A DNA stretch of 64,000 nucleotides from Microbacterium sp. BH-3-3-3 (GTDB taxonomy: Bacteria; Actinomycetota; Actinomycetes; Actinomycetales; Microbacteriaceae), in NCBI RefSeq assembly GCF_001792815.1, contig NZ_CP017674.1:434001-498000 (forward strand), in the 5' to 3' direction. The notes below the pieces were generated by a model that did not search any database, was not told the DNA's origin, and saw only the letters and a program-made list of their open reading frames with translations. Position numbers and translations under genes: made by a program. Below are positions 54,298-63,779 of this stretch, piece after piece; position 1 is the first letter of the stretch, and each line of letters starts with the position of its first letter.

Positions 54298-55752
54298 TCA
54301 GCGACCGGAGAGCTTCTCGCGAAGCGCAGCCAGCGACTCGTCATCGGCCAGCGTGCCCTGGGCGGGCGACTCCGACGAGAACGAGCCACCGAACGTACCG
54401 GCGTCGGTCGGGTTCGCAGCCTCGGCCTCGAGAGCCTTGGCAACGGCGGCCTTGTGGGCCTCCCAACGACCCTGGGCAGCGGCGTACTCCTGCTCCCACT
54501 GCTCGCGCTGGGTGTCGAAGCCCTCGAGCCATGCACCCGACTCGGGGTCGAAGCCCTCGGGGTACTTGTACTCGCCGCGCTCGTCGTACTCGGTGGCCAT
54601 GCCGTACAGCGCCGGGTCGAACTCGGTGCCGTTGGGGTCGACCGACTCGTTGGCCTGCTTGAGCGACAGCGAGATGCGACGACGCTCGAGATCGATGTCG
54701 ATGATCTTGACGAAGACCTCTTCGCCGACCGACACGACCTGCTCGGCGAGCTCGACGTGCTTGCCCGACAGCTCGGAGATGTGCACGAGGCCCTCGATGC
54801 CGTCGGCCACGCGGACGAACGCACCGAACGGAACGAGCTTGGTGACCTTGCCCGGAGCGATCTGACCGATCGCGTGGGTACGGGCGAACACCTGCCACGG
54901 GTCTTCCTGCGTCGCCTTGAGCGAGAGCGACACGCGCTCGCGATCGAGGTCGACCTCGAGGATCTCGACGGTGACTTCCTGGCCCACCTCGACGACCTCG
55001 GAGGCGTGCTCGATGTGCTTCCACGAGAGCTCGGAGACGTGCACGAGGCCGTCCACGCCGCCCAGGTCGACGAACGCACCGAAGTTGACGATCGACGAGA
55101 CCGTGCCCTTGCGGACCTGGCCCTTGTGCAGGTTGTTGAGGAACGTGGTGCGCGACTCGGACTGCGTCTGCTCGAGCAGGGCGCGGCGCGAGAGCACGAC
55201 GTTGTTGCGGTTCTTGTCGAGCTCGAGGATCTTCGCCTCGATCTCCTGGCCGAGGTACGGCGTGAGGTCGCGGACACGGCGCAGCTCGATGAGCGATGCC
55301 GGGAGGAAGCCACGGAGGCCGATGTCGACGATGAGACCACCCTTGACGACCTCGATCACGGAACCGGTGACAACACCGTCGTTCTCCTTGATCTTCTCGA
55401 CGTCGCCCCACGCACGCTCGTACTGTGCGCGCTTCTTGGACAGGATCAGGCGGCCTTCCTTGTCCTCCTTCTGGAGAACGAGGGCCTCGACGTGGTCGCC
55501 GACGTTGACGACCTCGTTGGGGTCGACGTCGTGCTTGATCGAGAGCTCGCGGGAGGGGATGACACCCTCGGTCTTGTAACCGACGTCGAGGAGGACCTCG
55601 TCGCGGTCGATCTTCACGACGGTGCCCTCGATGAGGTCTCCGTCGTTGAAGAACTTGAGCGTCTTCTCGACCGCGGCCAGGAAGTCTTCGGCCGAGCCGA
55701 TGTCGTTGATCGCGACCTGCTTGATAGCGGGGGCGGTCGTTGCGGTAGTCAT
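54298..55752 (-). CDS. rpsA: 30S ribosomal protein S1
   Basis: A 484-residue RNA-binding protein with four S1 domains, as in actinobacteria (six in E. coli). Each shows the G-x-V-x pattern: GDLIEGTVVKIDRDEVLLDV, GVVTGSVIEVVKGGLIVDIG, GTVSSIVNFGAFVDLGGVDG and GKVTKLVPFGAFVRVADGIE. An acidic, Ala/Glu-rich C-terminal tail follows. The ATG at 55752 (MTTATTAPAIKQ) is the family start; the frame extends upstream without support. S1 binds mRNA and helps start translation. It is monocistronic, with a terminator after it. Confidence 0.96.
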   Translation of the reverse strand: MTTATTAPAIKQVAINDIGSAEDFLAAVEKTLKFFNDGDLIEGTVVKIDRDEVLLDVGYKTEGVIPSRELSIKHDVDPNEVVNVGDHVEALVLQKEDKEGRLILSKKRAQYERAWGDVEKIKENDGVVTGSVIEVVKGGLIVDIGLRGFLPASLIELRRVRDLTPYLGQEIEAKILELDKNRNNVVLSRRALLEQTQSESRTTFLNNLHKGQVRKGTVSSIVNFGAFVDLGGVDGLVHVSELSWKHIEHASEVVEVGQEVTVEILEVDLDRERVSLSLKATQEDPWQVFARTHAIGQIAPGKVTKLVPFGAFVRVADGIEGLVHISELSGKHVELAEQVVSVGEEVFVKIIDIDLERRRISLSLKQANESVDPNGTEFDPALYGMATEYDERGEYKYPEGFDPESGAWLEGFDTQREQWEQEYAAAQGRWEAHKAAVAKALEAEAANPTDAGTFGGSFSSESPAQGTLADDESLAALREKLSGR

Positions 55753-55927
55753 GTAGTGGGTTGTCCTAGTGGGTTTGGTATCGGGCTCCGACTCCTGCGC
55801 CCAGAGATCAGGGAGACCCGGGCCGTCGGCACTCGGCCGCCCGAGGGCGAACGGATGCCATGAGTCGAAGCAGAGCGGATTGTGTGATGCGGTGCCACGG
55901 GGTCGAACGAGAACGGTCGAAGCCCCA

Positions 55928-55946
55928 GGAGTGACACTCCAGCCTA
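55928..55946 (-). promoter_or_regulatory. rpsA promoter -10 and adjacent palindrome
   Basis: TAGGCT on the minus strand (55941-55946) is followed at once by GGAGTG-T-CACTCC, a perfect palindrome at the likely transcription start about 175 bases before the start codon. The rest of the leader has no clear structure that I can name. Confidence 0.35.
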
Positions 55947-56078
55947 GCGCACCCATCCACTCGGCACGGTGGTCCGCTCGCGCCCCGTGCGGAATGCGGG
56001 CCACGGCATTCGGATTCCGCCTCGGATCGGCAGTTTTGCCCGTGCTGTGACCCGCCGTCTGCCCAGGTGGCATCCAGA

Positions 56079-56090
56079 CTGGCATGCCAG
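56079..56090. promoter_or_regulatory. 12-base palindrome upstream of the lysozyme-like gene
   Basis: CTGGCATGCCAG is a perfect palindrome 78 bases before the start codon at 56168. It may be an operator. Confidence 0.35.
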
Positions 56091-56167
56091 GCTCCCGGTT
56101 TTGTGCCCGCTGGACGCGGGCCGGACGCGCGACACCCGCGCCGTCCCCTCTACGTGAAACCGGTTCT

Positions 56168-57172
56168 ATGCGCTCTGATTCGACACCCCTGTCCAACCGC
56201 CGTGCCCGCCGTATCGCCTCCCGCCGCTCGCGTCGTCGCCCCGTGCTGACGGTCGGGGCGCTCGTCGTCGGCGTCTTGGCCGCCGCCACCCTGACCGGCA
56301 CCGCTCCGGCCGCGACGGCCTCGCCCGCCGACCTGTCGACCGCGACGTTCACTCTCGCCTCGACCACCACTCCGACGGCCCTCTCGGTCTCGGCCGGCCC
56401 CGAGGCCTACGAGGCACGTGCCGCCACCGCCACCGCCACTCAGACCCTCGCCGCGGCGACGGCCGTGCAGAACGACATCGCGGCATCGGGTCTCGACATC
56501 GGCCAGCCGGCCGTCGTCGACACCACCGCTCTCGAGCAGGCGACCGATCGGCTCGAGGACGCCGCGGTGCTCCCGCCCGCCTTCCTGCCCGAGATCTCCG
56601 ACAGCGTCTCGGCTCTGACGACGACCGTCGACCAGCGCGTCGCGGAACTGCGCGGCGGTCTCGACGCCGCGATCGCGAAGAAGGCCGAAGAAGAAGCTGC
56701 CGAGAAGGCCCGCCAGGAGGCGGAGGCCGCCGCGGCCGCCGCGGAGAAGGCCGCGGCCGAGGCGCGCGAGTCGTCGTCGTCGGGCAGCGGAAGCGGCGGC
56801 GGCAACACCGGCGGTGGCGGCGGTGCGTACGTCCCCGCCCCGTCGGGCGGAGGCACCGGCGACAACAGCGTGTCCGGAGCGCAGGCCAGCGCCCGCGCCA
56901 TGCTCGGCAACTACGGGTGGGGCGACGACCAGTTCGGCTGCCTCGTGTCGCTGTGGAACAAGGAATCGGGCTGGAACTACCAGGCTTATAACGGCGGCAG
57001 CGGTGCCTACGGCATTCCGCAGGCCCTGCCCGGCAGCAAGATGTCGTCGGCCGGCGGCGACTGGCAGACCAACGCCGCCACCCAGGTCGCGTGGGGCCTC
57101 GGCTACATCTCGGGCCGCTACGGCAGCCCGTGCGGCGCCTGGTCGCACTCGCAGTCGGTCGGCTGGTACTGA
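56168..57172 (+). CDS. Secreted lysozyme-like/transglycosylase protein
   Basis: A 334-residue exported protein. An Arg-rich N-terminus leads into a hydrophobic signal segment (LTVGALVVGVLAAATLTGTA), then a helical Ala/Glu-rich coiled-coil region (residues of about 80-205), a Ser/Gly linker and a C-terminal domain of about 75 residues. That domain has CLVSLWNKESGWNYQAYN (probable catalytic Glu), GAYGIPQALPGSKM and WQTNAATQVAWGLGYI, as in the SLT/lysozyme-like domains of actinobacteria. It probably cuts peptidoglycan. I see no good ribosome-binding site. A paralogue ends at the right edge of the window. Confidence 0.85.
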   Translation: MRSDSTPLSNRRARRIASRRSRRRPVLTVGALVVGVLAAATLTGTAPAATASPADLSTATFTLASTTTPTALSVSAGPEAYEARAATATATQTLAAATAVQNDIAASGLDIGQPAVVDTTALEQATDRLEDAAVLPPAFLPEISDSVSALTTTVDQRVAELRGGLDAAIAKKAEEEAAEKARQEAEAAAAAAEKAAAEARESSSSGSGSGGGNTGGGGGAYVPAPSGGGTGDNSVSGAQASARAMLGNYGWGDDQFGCLVSLWNKESGWNYQAYNGGSGAYGIPQALPGSKMSSAGGDWQTNAATQVAWGLGYISGRYGSPCGAWSHSQSVGWY

Positions 57173-57179
57173 CCCCGGT

Positions 57180-57207
57180 GCGCTGACCGGCCTCGACCGG
57201 TCAGCGC
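57180..57207. terminator. Bidirectional terminator-like hairpin
   Basis: GCGCTGACCGG and CCGGTCAGCGC form a perfect 11-base stem with a 6-base loop, right after the lysozyme-like gene and covering the helicase stop codon. Confidence 0.65.
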
Positions 57208-60142
57208 CACCGCACCATCGAGCGCGCCGCCGCGGAGGATCTTCCGCGGCGGCGCGCTTCGCTGAGCAGCGGAAGATTCTCGGCCGACGTCAGCTCATGG
57301 AGCACGACGGGTCCGACCCTGCGCCGCCACTCCCCCGCGAATCGGACGGCGTCTTCCCGACGGCGCGCGATGCGCGACGGCACGGGGAGGAACTCGCGCG
57401 CGGTCGTCGGCGAGGCGCGATCGAGCACCGCGCGGACGATCCAGGGGCCGCCGCGGTCGATCTCGAGCACGAAGCGCGGTGAGCGGATCGGGCCGTACAG
57501 CTCGTCGAGGGCCGCCGCGAAGGTGCGTTGATCCTCCGGGGCCGCCTGCGGGATCCGCACGTCGAGTCGCACGCGTCGGGCGTCGACGCCGGTGCCCGTC
57601 ACGACCGGGGTGCCCGATACCGAGGCGACACGGTCGGTCGTCACGAGCGACTCCCAGACCACCTCCGCCATGCGGCGGTGCGATTCGACGGCGTCGACCG
57701 CCTGTCGGCGGACGTTCGCCCACGCCCGTCCGAGAGGAACCGCGAGCCACACGCCGGTCGCCGTGGCCGCGAGGGCGATCACCGTGCCCACCGCGGACGG
57801 CAGAAGGAACGCCGCCGCCACGAGCAGCGCCGGAACAGCCAGGGTGCCCGCGAAGACCGCGCCGAGAGACCGTGCCGCGCCGACGGTCGTGCGGAACACG
57901 GGCGTCGCCCGATCCCGCTCCAGAACCGTCGACACCTCTTCCCGATCGTCGTACGGCTCGCCGATCCGCCACTCGAGACGCGTCTGCGCGCGGGGCGGAA
58001 CGCTGCGCAATCCGTCGACGTCGGCGAGGGCCACCCCCGGGACCTTCGCGATGACGTCGCTCAGGGCGCGGCGGCGGGCGACATCGAGGGCGGCACCGAG
58101 CCCGCGGACGATCTGCGTGGTGTCGTCGGCGTCGAGCCCCCACAGCCGTGCGTGTTTGCGGCGGAGGCGGGCGGCATCCGGTTGCGCCTCCAAGCCCACC
58201 GAAGGAGGGAGGACCGCCGTCACGGTCCAGTTGTGCGCGACCTTCTCGGGCCAGTCGGGGTCGAGGCGCAGGGTGCGTCCGCGCAGCTGCTGCGTGGCCG
58301 CCGCGGTGGCGACCATGCTCAGATCGATCAGCGTGTTGACCGCCGGGCAGTCCCATCCTTCGCCGAACAGGCCACGGGTCCCCACGACGACGTGGATCAT
58401 CCCGCGGTCCAGCAGGCGGGAGGCCGCGCCCACGATCCCGCTCCCCCCGATCCCCCGCACGACGGCGACCTGTGCGTCGTCGTCGCTCGCCTCGGCCGAG
58501 ACCTCGACCCCGAGTTCCGCCGACAGCGCGGGCAGCAGCATCGACGCGTCGCGCGCCGCGATGCGCACGGTCGAGGAGGTGACGAGGAGGGCACGGAGGC
58601 CGGAGGTCGCGGCATCCGTCACCAGGACCGAGAACGTCCGCACGGCGCCGGCTCCGCCCAGGAGACCGCCGTGGACGTTCCCGTGCCGCACGAAATCGGT
58701 GACGACGAGGGCGCGCAGTCGATCGTCGCCCACCTCCCGCCGCTCGATCGCGAGGATGTCGCACGCCCCGCGGTCCTTCGCCGACGACGATGCCAGGACC
58801 GTGTCGATCGGGTCACGCGTGCGGCGGATGCCGCGATCGGTGAGGGCGTATCCGAAGTCGGCCAGGACGCGGCGGATCCGCCGCCACTCGTCGGCGCGCT
58901 CGGGATCGGGCAGCACCCGATCGAGCGCGTACCGCCCGAGAAGACGCAGGGTCTCGTCGGTGGTCGGTGGGCGCCGCGCGACGGCCGGGAGGCGGGCGAT
59001 CACCGGGTCGTCGGGAGCGACGAGCGAAAGCATGGCCGCCGCGGCCTCGGCGGCGGGGAAATCGTCCGCGAACGCGGCCGCGAGGCGGCGATCGAGCGCA
59101 TCGGGGACGGCGCCCGGCGCGGGCGGGGCGAGCGGATCGGTCGGGGCCGGCGCAGCGAGGGGCGGCTGGAGCACGTCGAGCAGGAAGGCGCGGCCGGGTC
59201 CCCCGCGAAGGTGGTGCGCAGCGACACCTGCAACGCCTCGGCGTGCGCGGAGAGGAAGAGCTGCTCCTCGGGTGTCGGCTCGACGACGTGCACGAGATCG
59301 CGGTAGGGCGCGAGATCCCCCTCCCGCACGACCGCCGGCACCGGCACCTCGAGATCGACCTCGCCGAGCAGCGACACGTAGTTGTCGTATTCGTCGGCGT
59401 CGTCGGGAGACGGGAGCGTCGCCGTCAGTCCGACGACCAGCGGCTCGCGTCCCCCCGCGCGGATACGGGCGAGCAGCGCGGCGACGACGAGCGCCCAGTG
59501 GTCGAGCAGGTGGTGGCATTCGTCGAGCACGACCGTCTCGACCCCGGCCTCGACGAGCCGGTCGAGCAGGGCGCGGGCGTTCGGGTGGAGCGCGGAGGCC
59601 AGAACATCGGCGTCCTCGCGGGCGAGGGACCGGCGGATCGACCGCGAACGCGAGCGGATGCCGCGCCGGTAGGCCGCGGGATTGCTCTCGGCGAGGGCGC
59701 GGAGCCACTCAGCCGCGGCCTCCGGCGTGCGGTCGTCGGCTTCGAGCTGGGTCTCCCACCGGCGATGCGCCAGCGCGGCGAAGGGCGAGGTCGCATCCTG
59801 CACGCTGATCGCCTGATACGTCAGCGCCGTGAGGTCGGCGGGCGCGGAGGGATCGTCGGACACCGCCGCATCGGACACCGCCGCGTCGGATGACGCGAGG
59901 CCCCTCGCCGCATCGACCCACTGCGCACGGATGGCGGTGGTCGGGGCGAAGACGACGGTGCGCCGGCCGCGGCGCGCGGCGAGCAGCAGCCCGAGAAGCG
60001 TCTTGCCCGAGCCGGGAGGCGCGACCAGGTGCACGGGCGAACCGGCGTCGACGTCCACCCGGGCGAGCGCATCGGCCTGATACGCGCGCAGCGTGCCGTC
60101 GAAGCGCCACGCCGAGAGAGGGCGCGGGGTTTCGGGCGTCAC
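57201..60142 (-). pseudogene. DEAD/DEAH-type helicase with C-terminal membrane segments, interrupted by a frameshift
   Basis: Two frames together encode an SF2 helicase. The first (GTG 60142 to about 59204) has VHLVAPPGSGKTLLGLLLAA (Walker A), TVVLDECHHLLDHWAL (DECH box) and LVVGLTATLPSPDDAD. The second (to 57201) has VVGTRGLFGEGWDCPAVNTL and QQLRGRTLRLDPDW (motif VI), then two hydrophobic helices (GTLAVPALLVAAAFLLPSAV and TVIALAATATGVWLAVPLGR). They join if one G is added to the G5 run at 59200-59204 (LRTTFAG-GPGRAFLLD); the total length then divides by three (980 residues). Either a sequencing slip or a real inactivation. TAGACT ends 6 bases before the start. Confidence 0.8.
57222..57257. 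repeat. Perfect 15-base inverted repeat in the 3' end of the helicase gene
   Basis: GCGCGCCGCCGCGGA and TCCGCGGCGGCGCGC with a 6-base loop. It codes for the RRRGRSSAAAR stretch of the helicase and could act as a second terminator for the rightward lysozyme-like gene. Confidence 0.6.
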
Positions 60143-60148
60143 CGGGCC

Positions 60149-60154
60149 AGTCTA
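60149..60154 (-). promoter_or_regulatory. -10 element of the helicase gene (leaderless)
   Basis: TAGACT on the minus strand is exactly 6 bases (GGCCCG) before the GTG start. The upstream sequence GCTCGTGGG does not match the damage box. Confidence 0.45.
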
Positions 60155-60211
60155 GGTACGCGCCCACGAGCGGGCGGGAGCGGGCGCGAGCCCCGCGGAA
60201 CAGGAGTCGGC

Positions 60212-61333
60212 GTGGATCTGCGCTGGTTGGACGCCCCCGCCGACGACGTGGCCGCCGCTCTCGCCGCCGCGGCCCCTCGACCACGGCCACCCTGGGTGCC
60301 CACCCGGCGGCAGATCGCGCTGCACGTCAACAACGGGTTCTTCCTGTGGTTCCTCTTCTTCGCGTTCCTGTCGATCGGCATCCGGGTCGACGGTGTGCAG
60401 GACGGCGTGGTGCGCGAGGCGGATGCCACGGCCTTCGTCGTGTCGTCGGTGATCGCCGCGCTGTGGCTCGCCGGGACGGCCGCGCTGTGGTGGTGGTCGC
60501 GGCAGCCGATGGCCTCGCGCACCCGTGTGCGTCACGGTCGCCGCGACCTCACTGCGCTGGCCAACGGGTACGAGCCGTCGCCCAGCTCCGCGGCGACGTT
60601 CTCGTCACTCGTCACCGATCACCGCCTCGGGGTGCGCGAGTATCCGCGGTTCACCGCGGGGCGGGTCGAGTTCGGCACCGTGCGCCCCCGCACCGCGCGC
60701 TCGCGACCACGACAATACGTCACCGTCACGCTCGCCTCGCCGCTCCCCCACCTCGTTCTCGATGCACGGGGCAACGACGGATGGGGCGCCGCCCTTCCGG
60801 CATCCATCGCCCGTCACCAACGGATCTCGCTCGAGGGCGACTTCGACCGGACGTTCCGCACCTACTCCCCGCGCGGCTACGCCGGCGACGCGCTGTACGT
60901 GCTGACCCCCGACGTGATGGCGGGGCTCGTCGACCACGCGTCGGGCTTCGACGTCGAGGTCAAGGACGCCCGGGTCGTCTTCTTCCGCTCGGTCGACGCC
61001 GACTACACCCGCGCCGAGGATTGGACGAGCGTCGACGCCGTGCTCACCCACGTGGCGCCGAAGATCCTCGCGTTGTCGCACCGCTACGTGGACGAGCGCG
61101 TCGACGGGCAGGACGCCGTGCAGGTGTCACGGGCATCGCGGGACACGGCCGCATGGCGACCGCCCCACCCGATCATCGGACCGAGCGGGCGACGCCTGGA
61201 CGCGCGCACCCCGCAGACGGGGTGGTGGCCCCTCGTCGGCCGAGTCGCCTGGGTGGTCTTCCGCACGGGCCTGTACGTCTTCCCGGCGATCTTCGCGTTC
61301 GCCGGGTTCATGTCGATCGTCGACGGGCGCTGA
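60212..61333 (+). CDS. Membrane protein, DUF3137-like
   Basis: A 373-residue protein. Two helices (NNGFFLWFLFFAFLSIGIRV at about residues 44-65, and SVIAALWLAGTAALWWW) are followed by a soluble region with LEGDFDRTFRTYSPRGYAGD and LYVLTPDVMAGLVDHASGFD, which resemble the core of DUF3137 proteins, and a last helix at the C-terminus (VVFRTGLYVFPAIFAFAGFM). Function is unknown in this family. GTG at 60212 follows AGGAG. It is divergent from the helicase gene, with 69 bases between the starts. Confidence 0.75.
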   Translation: MDLRWLDAPADDVAAALAAAAPRPRPPWVPTRRQIALHVNNGFFLWFLFFAFLSIGIRVDGVQDGVVREADATAFVVSSVIAALWLAGTAALWWWSRQPMASRTRVRHGRRDLTALANGYEPSPSSAATFSSLVTDHRLGVREYPRFTAGRVEFGTVRPRTARSRPRQYVTVTLASPLPHLVLDARGNDGWGAALPASIARHQRISLEGDFDRTFRTYSPRGYAGDALYVLTPDVMAGLVDHASGFDVEVKDARVVFFRSVDADYTRAEDWTSVDAVLTHVAPKILALSHRYVDERVDGQDAVQVSRASRDTAAWRPPHPIIGPSGRRLDARTPQTGWWPLVGRVAWVVFRTGLYVFPAIFAFAGFMSIVDGR

Positions 61334-61362
61334 GACCGCGCCGCACAGGGGCGTCCGAGGCG

Positions 61363-63058
61363 TCAGGCTCCGTTGCGGCGCGCGATGAAGCCGGCGAGCA
61401 GGGCGTGCGACAGCGGAACCACCGACACGATCATCAGGATCGTGCCGAGCACGGACTGCTCGACCTGCAGCAGCACGCCGCCGACGAGCAGGCCCGTGAA
61501 CAGCACCGACGACACGACTCGACGGATCATGCGCTCGAGATCGCGCAGACGACGCTCGATGCGCGGCGTCTCGACCGAGAGCGAGCCCTCTTCCAGGCGC
61601 GAGATGAGGTTGTCGGCCCGGCGCGGCAGGCGCGCGGTGACCGCGGCAACCGCTCCCACCTCGCGCACGAAGGCCTGAGCGGTGTTGCCGCTCTCTTCGC
61701 GGATCAGGCGCTGGGCGTAGGGCTCGACGGCATCCCAGATGTTGAAGGACGGGTCGAGCGCGCTGCACATTCCGCTGGTCAGCGACATGGCACGCACGAT
61801 GAGGAGGAAGTTCTCGGGCAACTGGAACGGGAGGGCGCGCACCACGTCGCCGAACTCGATCGCGAACGACCGGAACTCGCGCGGATCGACCTCTTGGAGT
61901 TCGGCGAAACCCATTCCGCCGAAGCGCGAGAACAGCTGGGTCATCGCGCGTTCGAGCTGGATGGTGTCGGCGGAGGGCAGCAGCACTCCGACATCGCGGA
62001 TGCCGTCGACCAGGCCCTTGCCGTCACGCGAGGCCGCGGCGATCAACACGCGTCGAAGCCCCCGACGGAGGCTGGGAGGCACCTCGCCCATCATCCCGAA
62101 GTCGATGAACGTGAACCGCCAGGCCGGGGTGGCGGCATCCGGGGTCGAGACGGGCGTGACGAAGACGTTGCCGGGGTGCGGGTCGGCGTGGAAGAACCCG
62201 TCGTCAAAGAGCTGGTCGAACATGACGGCCGCGAAACGCGCCGCCACCTCGGACGGGTCGATGCCCGCCGCACGGAGCGCGTCGACGTCGTTGATCTTGA
62301 TGGCCGTGACGTCTTGCAGGGTCAGCACGCGACGGGTGGTGCGCTCCCACACGACCTCGGGCACCGCGACTCCCCCCTCGCCGCCGAAGTCGGCGGCGAA
62401 GCGCTCGGAGTTCGCGGCCTCGTGCAGGTAGTCGATCTCTTCGAGGCTGGTGATCGCGAACTCCTCGACGAGCGAGGGCATGTCGACGCGGTCGCGGACG
62501 AGCGCGACTTTGCTCAGCCAGACGCCCACCTTGCGGAGCGCCCGCAGGTCGACGTCGACGATCCGGTCGATTCCGGGGCGCTGGATCTTCAGCACCACCG
62601 CGCTCAGGCCCGTCTCGGCGGCCAGCTCGTCGGTGAGAGTCGCGCGGTGCGCCTGGCCCAGCGACGCCGCGGCGAGCGGACGCTCGTCGACCCGGGCGAA
62701 GGCCCGTTCCAACGGCATCCCCAGCTCGGCCTCGGCGCGGGCGCGCATCTGGGCGAACGGCACCGCCGGCACCTCGTCCTGCAGGCCCTCGAGCTGCTTG
62801 GTGATCGAGGGGGGCAGCACGTCGAGGCGCGACGACATGAACTGCCCGACCTTGATCATGAGACCGCCCAGGTCGACGGCCAGCACGTGGAAGCGCCTGG
62901 GCGATGCGCTCAAGCCGCCGGGTGCGGCCCCGGGCGGAGATCCACCCGAGACCGAACCGCGGCAGGAACAGCTCATACCACCAGGCCTGCACGAGGTATC
63001 TCGCGGCGAACCGCGTGATCCGTCGGTAGCGGGCCTTCATGAGGGCGTCGTCGGTCAT
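61363..63058 (-). pseudogene. AarF/ABC1 (UbiB-like) kinase, interrupted by a frameshift
   Basis: Two frames give one ABC1 kinase of about 564 residues. From ATG 63058 (after AGGAGATTCG) the first reads MTDDALMKARYRRITR to RRLERIAQ; the second continues RFHVLAVDLGGLMIKVGQFM, then AAASLGQAHRA, FFHADPHPGNVFVT (catalytic loop), FIDFGMMGEVP (metal Asp) and two C-terminal helices. One extra base at about 62896-62900 breaks the frame, and 1696 is one more than a multiple of three. UbiB-like proteins support lipid-quinone metabolism. It lies 52 bases after the PadR gene and is probably in its operon. Confidence 0.85.
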
Positions 63059-63110
63059 CGAATCTCCTGGATGCCGACGAGCGCTCCGCACGCGTCGAGC
63101 TCGGGCAATC

Positions 63111-63689
63111 TCAGCCCTGGGCGAGGATGGAGTAGAGCTTGCGACGCGCCTCGTCGAGGATCTCGACGGCCTGCGCGACCTGCTCCTTGTCGCCCGTGCG
63201 CGCGACCTGCGCCGCCGCCTGGGCCAGTTCGACGCCGGCCTTGGGCAGTGCCGTCATCCTGCCGCTGTCACGCGAGGTCGCGGACTCCCACGGCGCGGTG
63301 CGCTCGGTGGTCTCGTCTCCCGCTGCCGCGCGACCCTCGGCGGTGAGCGAGTAGGTCTTGCGGCCGTTGGACTCCTCGGACTGCACGAGTCCTTCGTCGG
63401 TCAGCAGCTGCAGGGTGGGGTACACCGAGCCGGGGCTCGGCTTCCACGATCCGCCGCTGCGGTCCTCGATCTCGCGGATGATCTGGTAGCCGTGCATGGG
63501 CTGCTCGATCAGGAGCGAGAGGACGGCCGAACGCACGTCGCCCTTGTTCATACGCGGGGCGGCGTTGGTCTTCTGCTCGAACTGCGTGCGCAACTGCTCC
63601 ATCGCGTCGAGGATGTTGGACATCGGCCAGCCGGGGGTGTTGTTGCCACCGCGTCCGCCGAACGCGTCTCCCAGGAATGAACCACTCAT
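63111..63689 (-). CDS. PadR-family transcriptional regulator
   Basis: A 192-residue regulator. A Gly-rich N-terminal extension of about 45 residues precedes the winged helix: MNKGDVRSAVLSLLIEQPMH, GYQIIREIEDRSGGSWKPSP, GSVYPTLQLLTDEGLV and GRKTYSLTAEGRAA, followed by a C-terminal dimerisation helix pair. GAAGGAGG precedes the ATG. PadR proteins usually repress their own operon; an inverted repeat lies upstream at 63723-63746. The AarF kinase gene follows on the same strand and is its likely partner target. Confidence 0.92.
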   Translation of the reverse strand: MSGSFLGDAFGGRGGNNTPGWPMSNILDAMEQLRTQFEQKTNAAPRMNKGDVRSAVLSLLIEQPMHGYQIIREIEDRSGGSWKPSPGSVYPTLQLLTDEGLVQSEESNGRKTYSLTAEGRAAAGDETTERTAPWESATSRDSGRMTALPKAGVELAQAAAQVARTGDKEQVAQAVEILDEARRKLYSILAQG

Positions 63690-63722
63690 GACGACCTCCT
63701 TCGCGCGGACCCGATCTGGGTC

Positions 63723-63746
63723 AGCGATACATAACGATATATCGCT
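63723..63746. promoter_or_regulatory. Inverted repeat upstream of the PadR gene
   Basis: AGCGATA (63723-63729) and TATCGCT (63740-63746) form an inverted repeat, with CGATATATCG (63735-63744) overlapping the right arm. Such AT-rich palindromes suit a PadR operator. Confidence 0.55.
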
Positions 63747-63779
63747 ATCGGTCGTCGAAGGTCGCTCGCGGGCGAATTC

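Noticed and set aside
55947..56167. A c-di-AMP (ydaO-type) riboswitch before the cell-wall hydrolase gene
   Set aside because: Such elements precede some actinobacterial cell-wall genes, but I could not find the conserved GGGGGA/CCA core.
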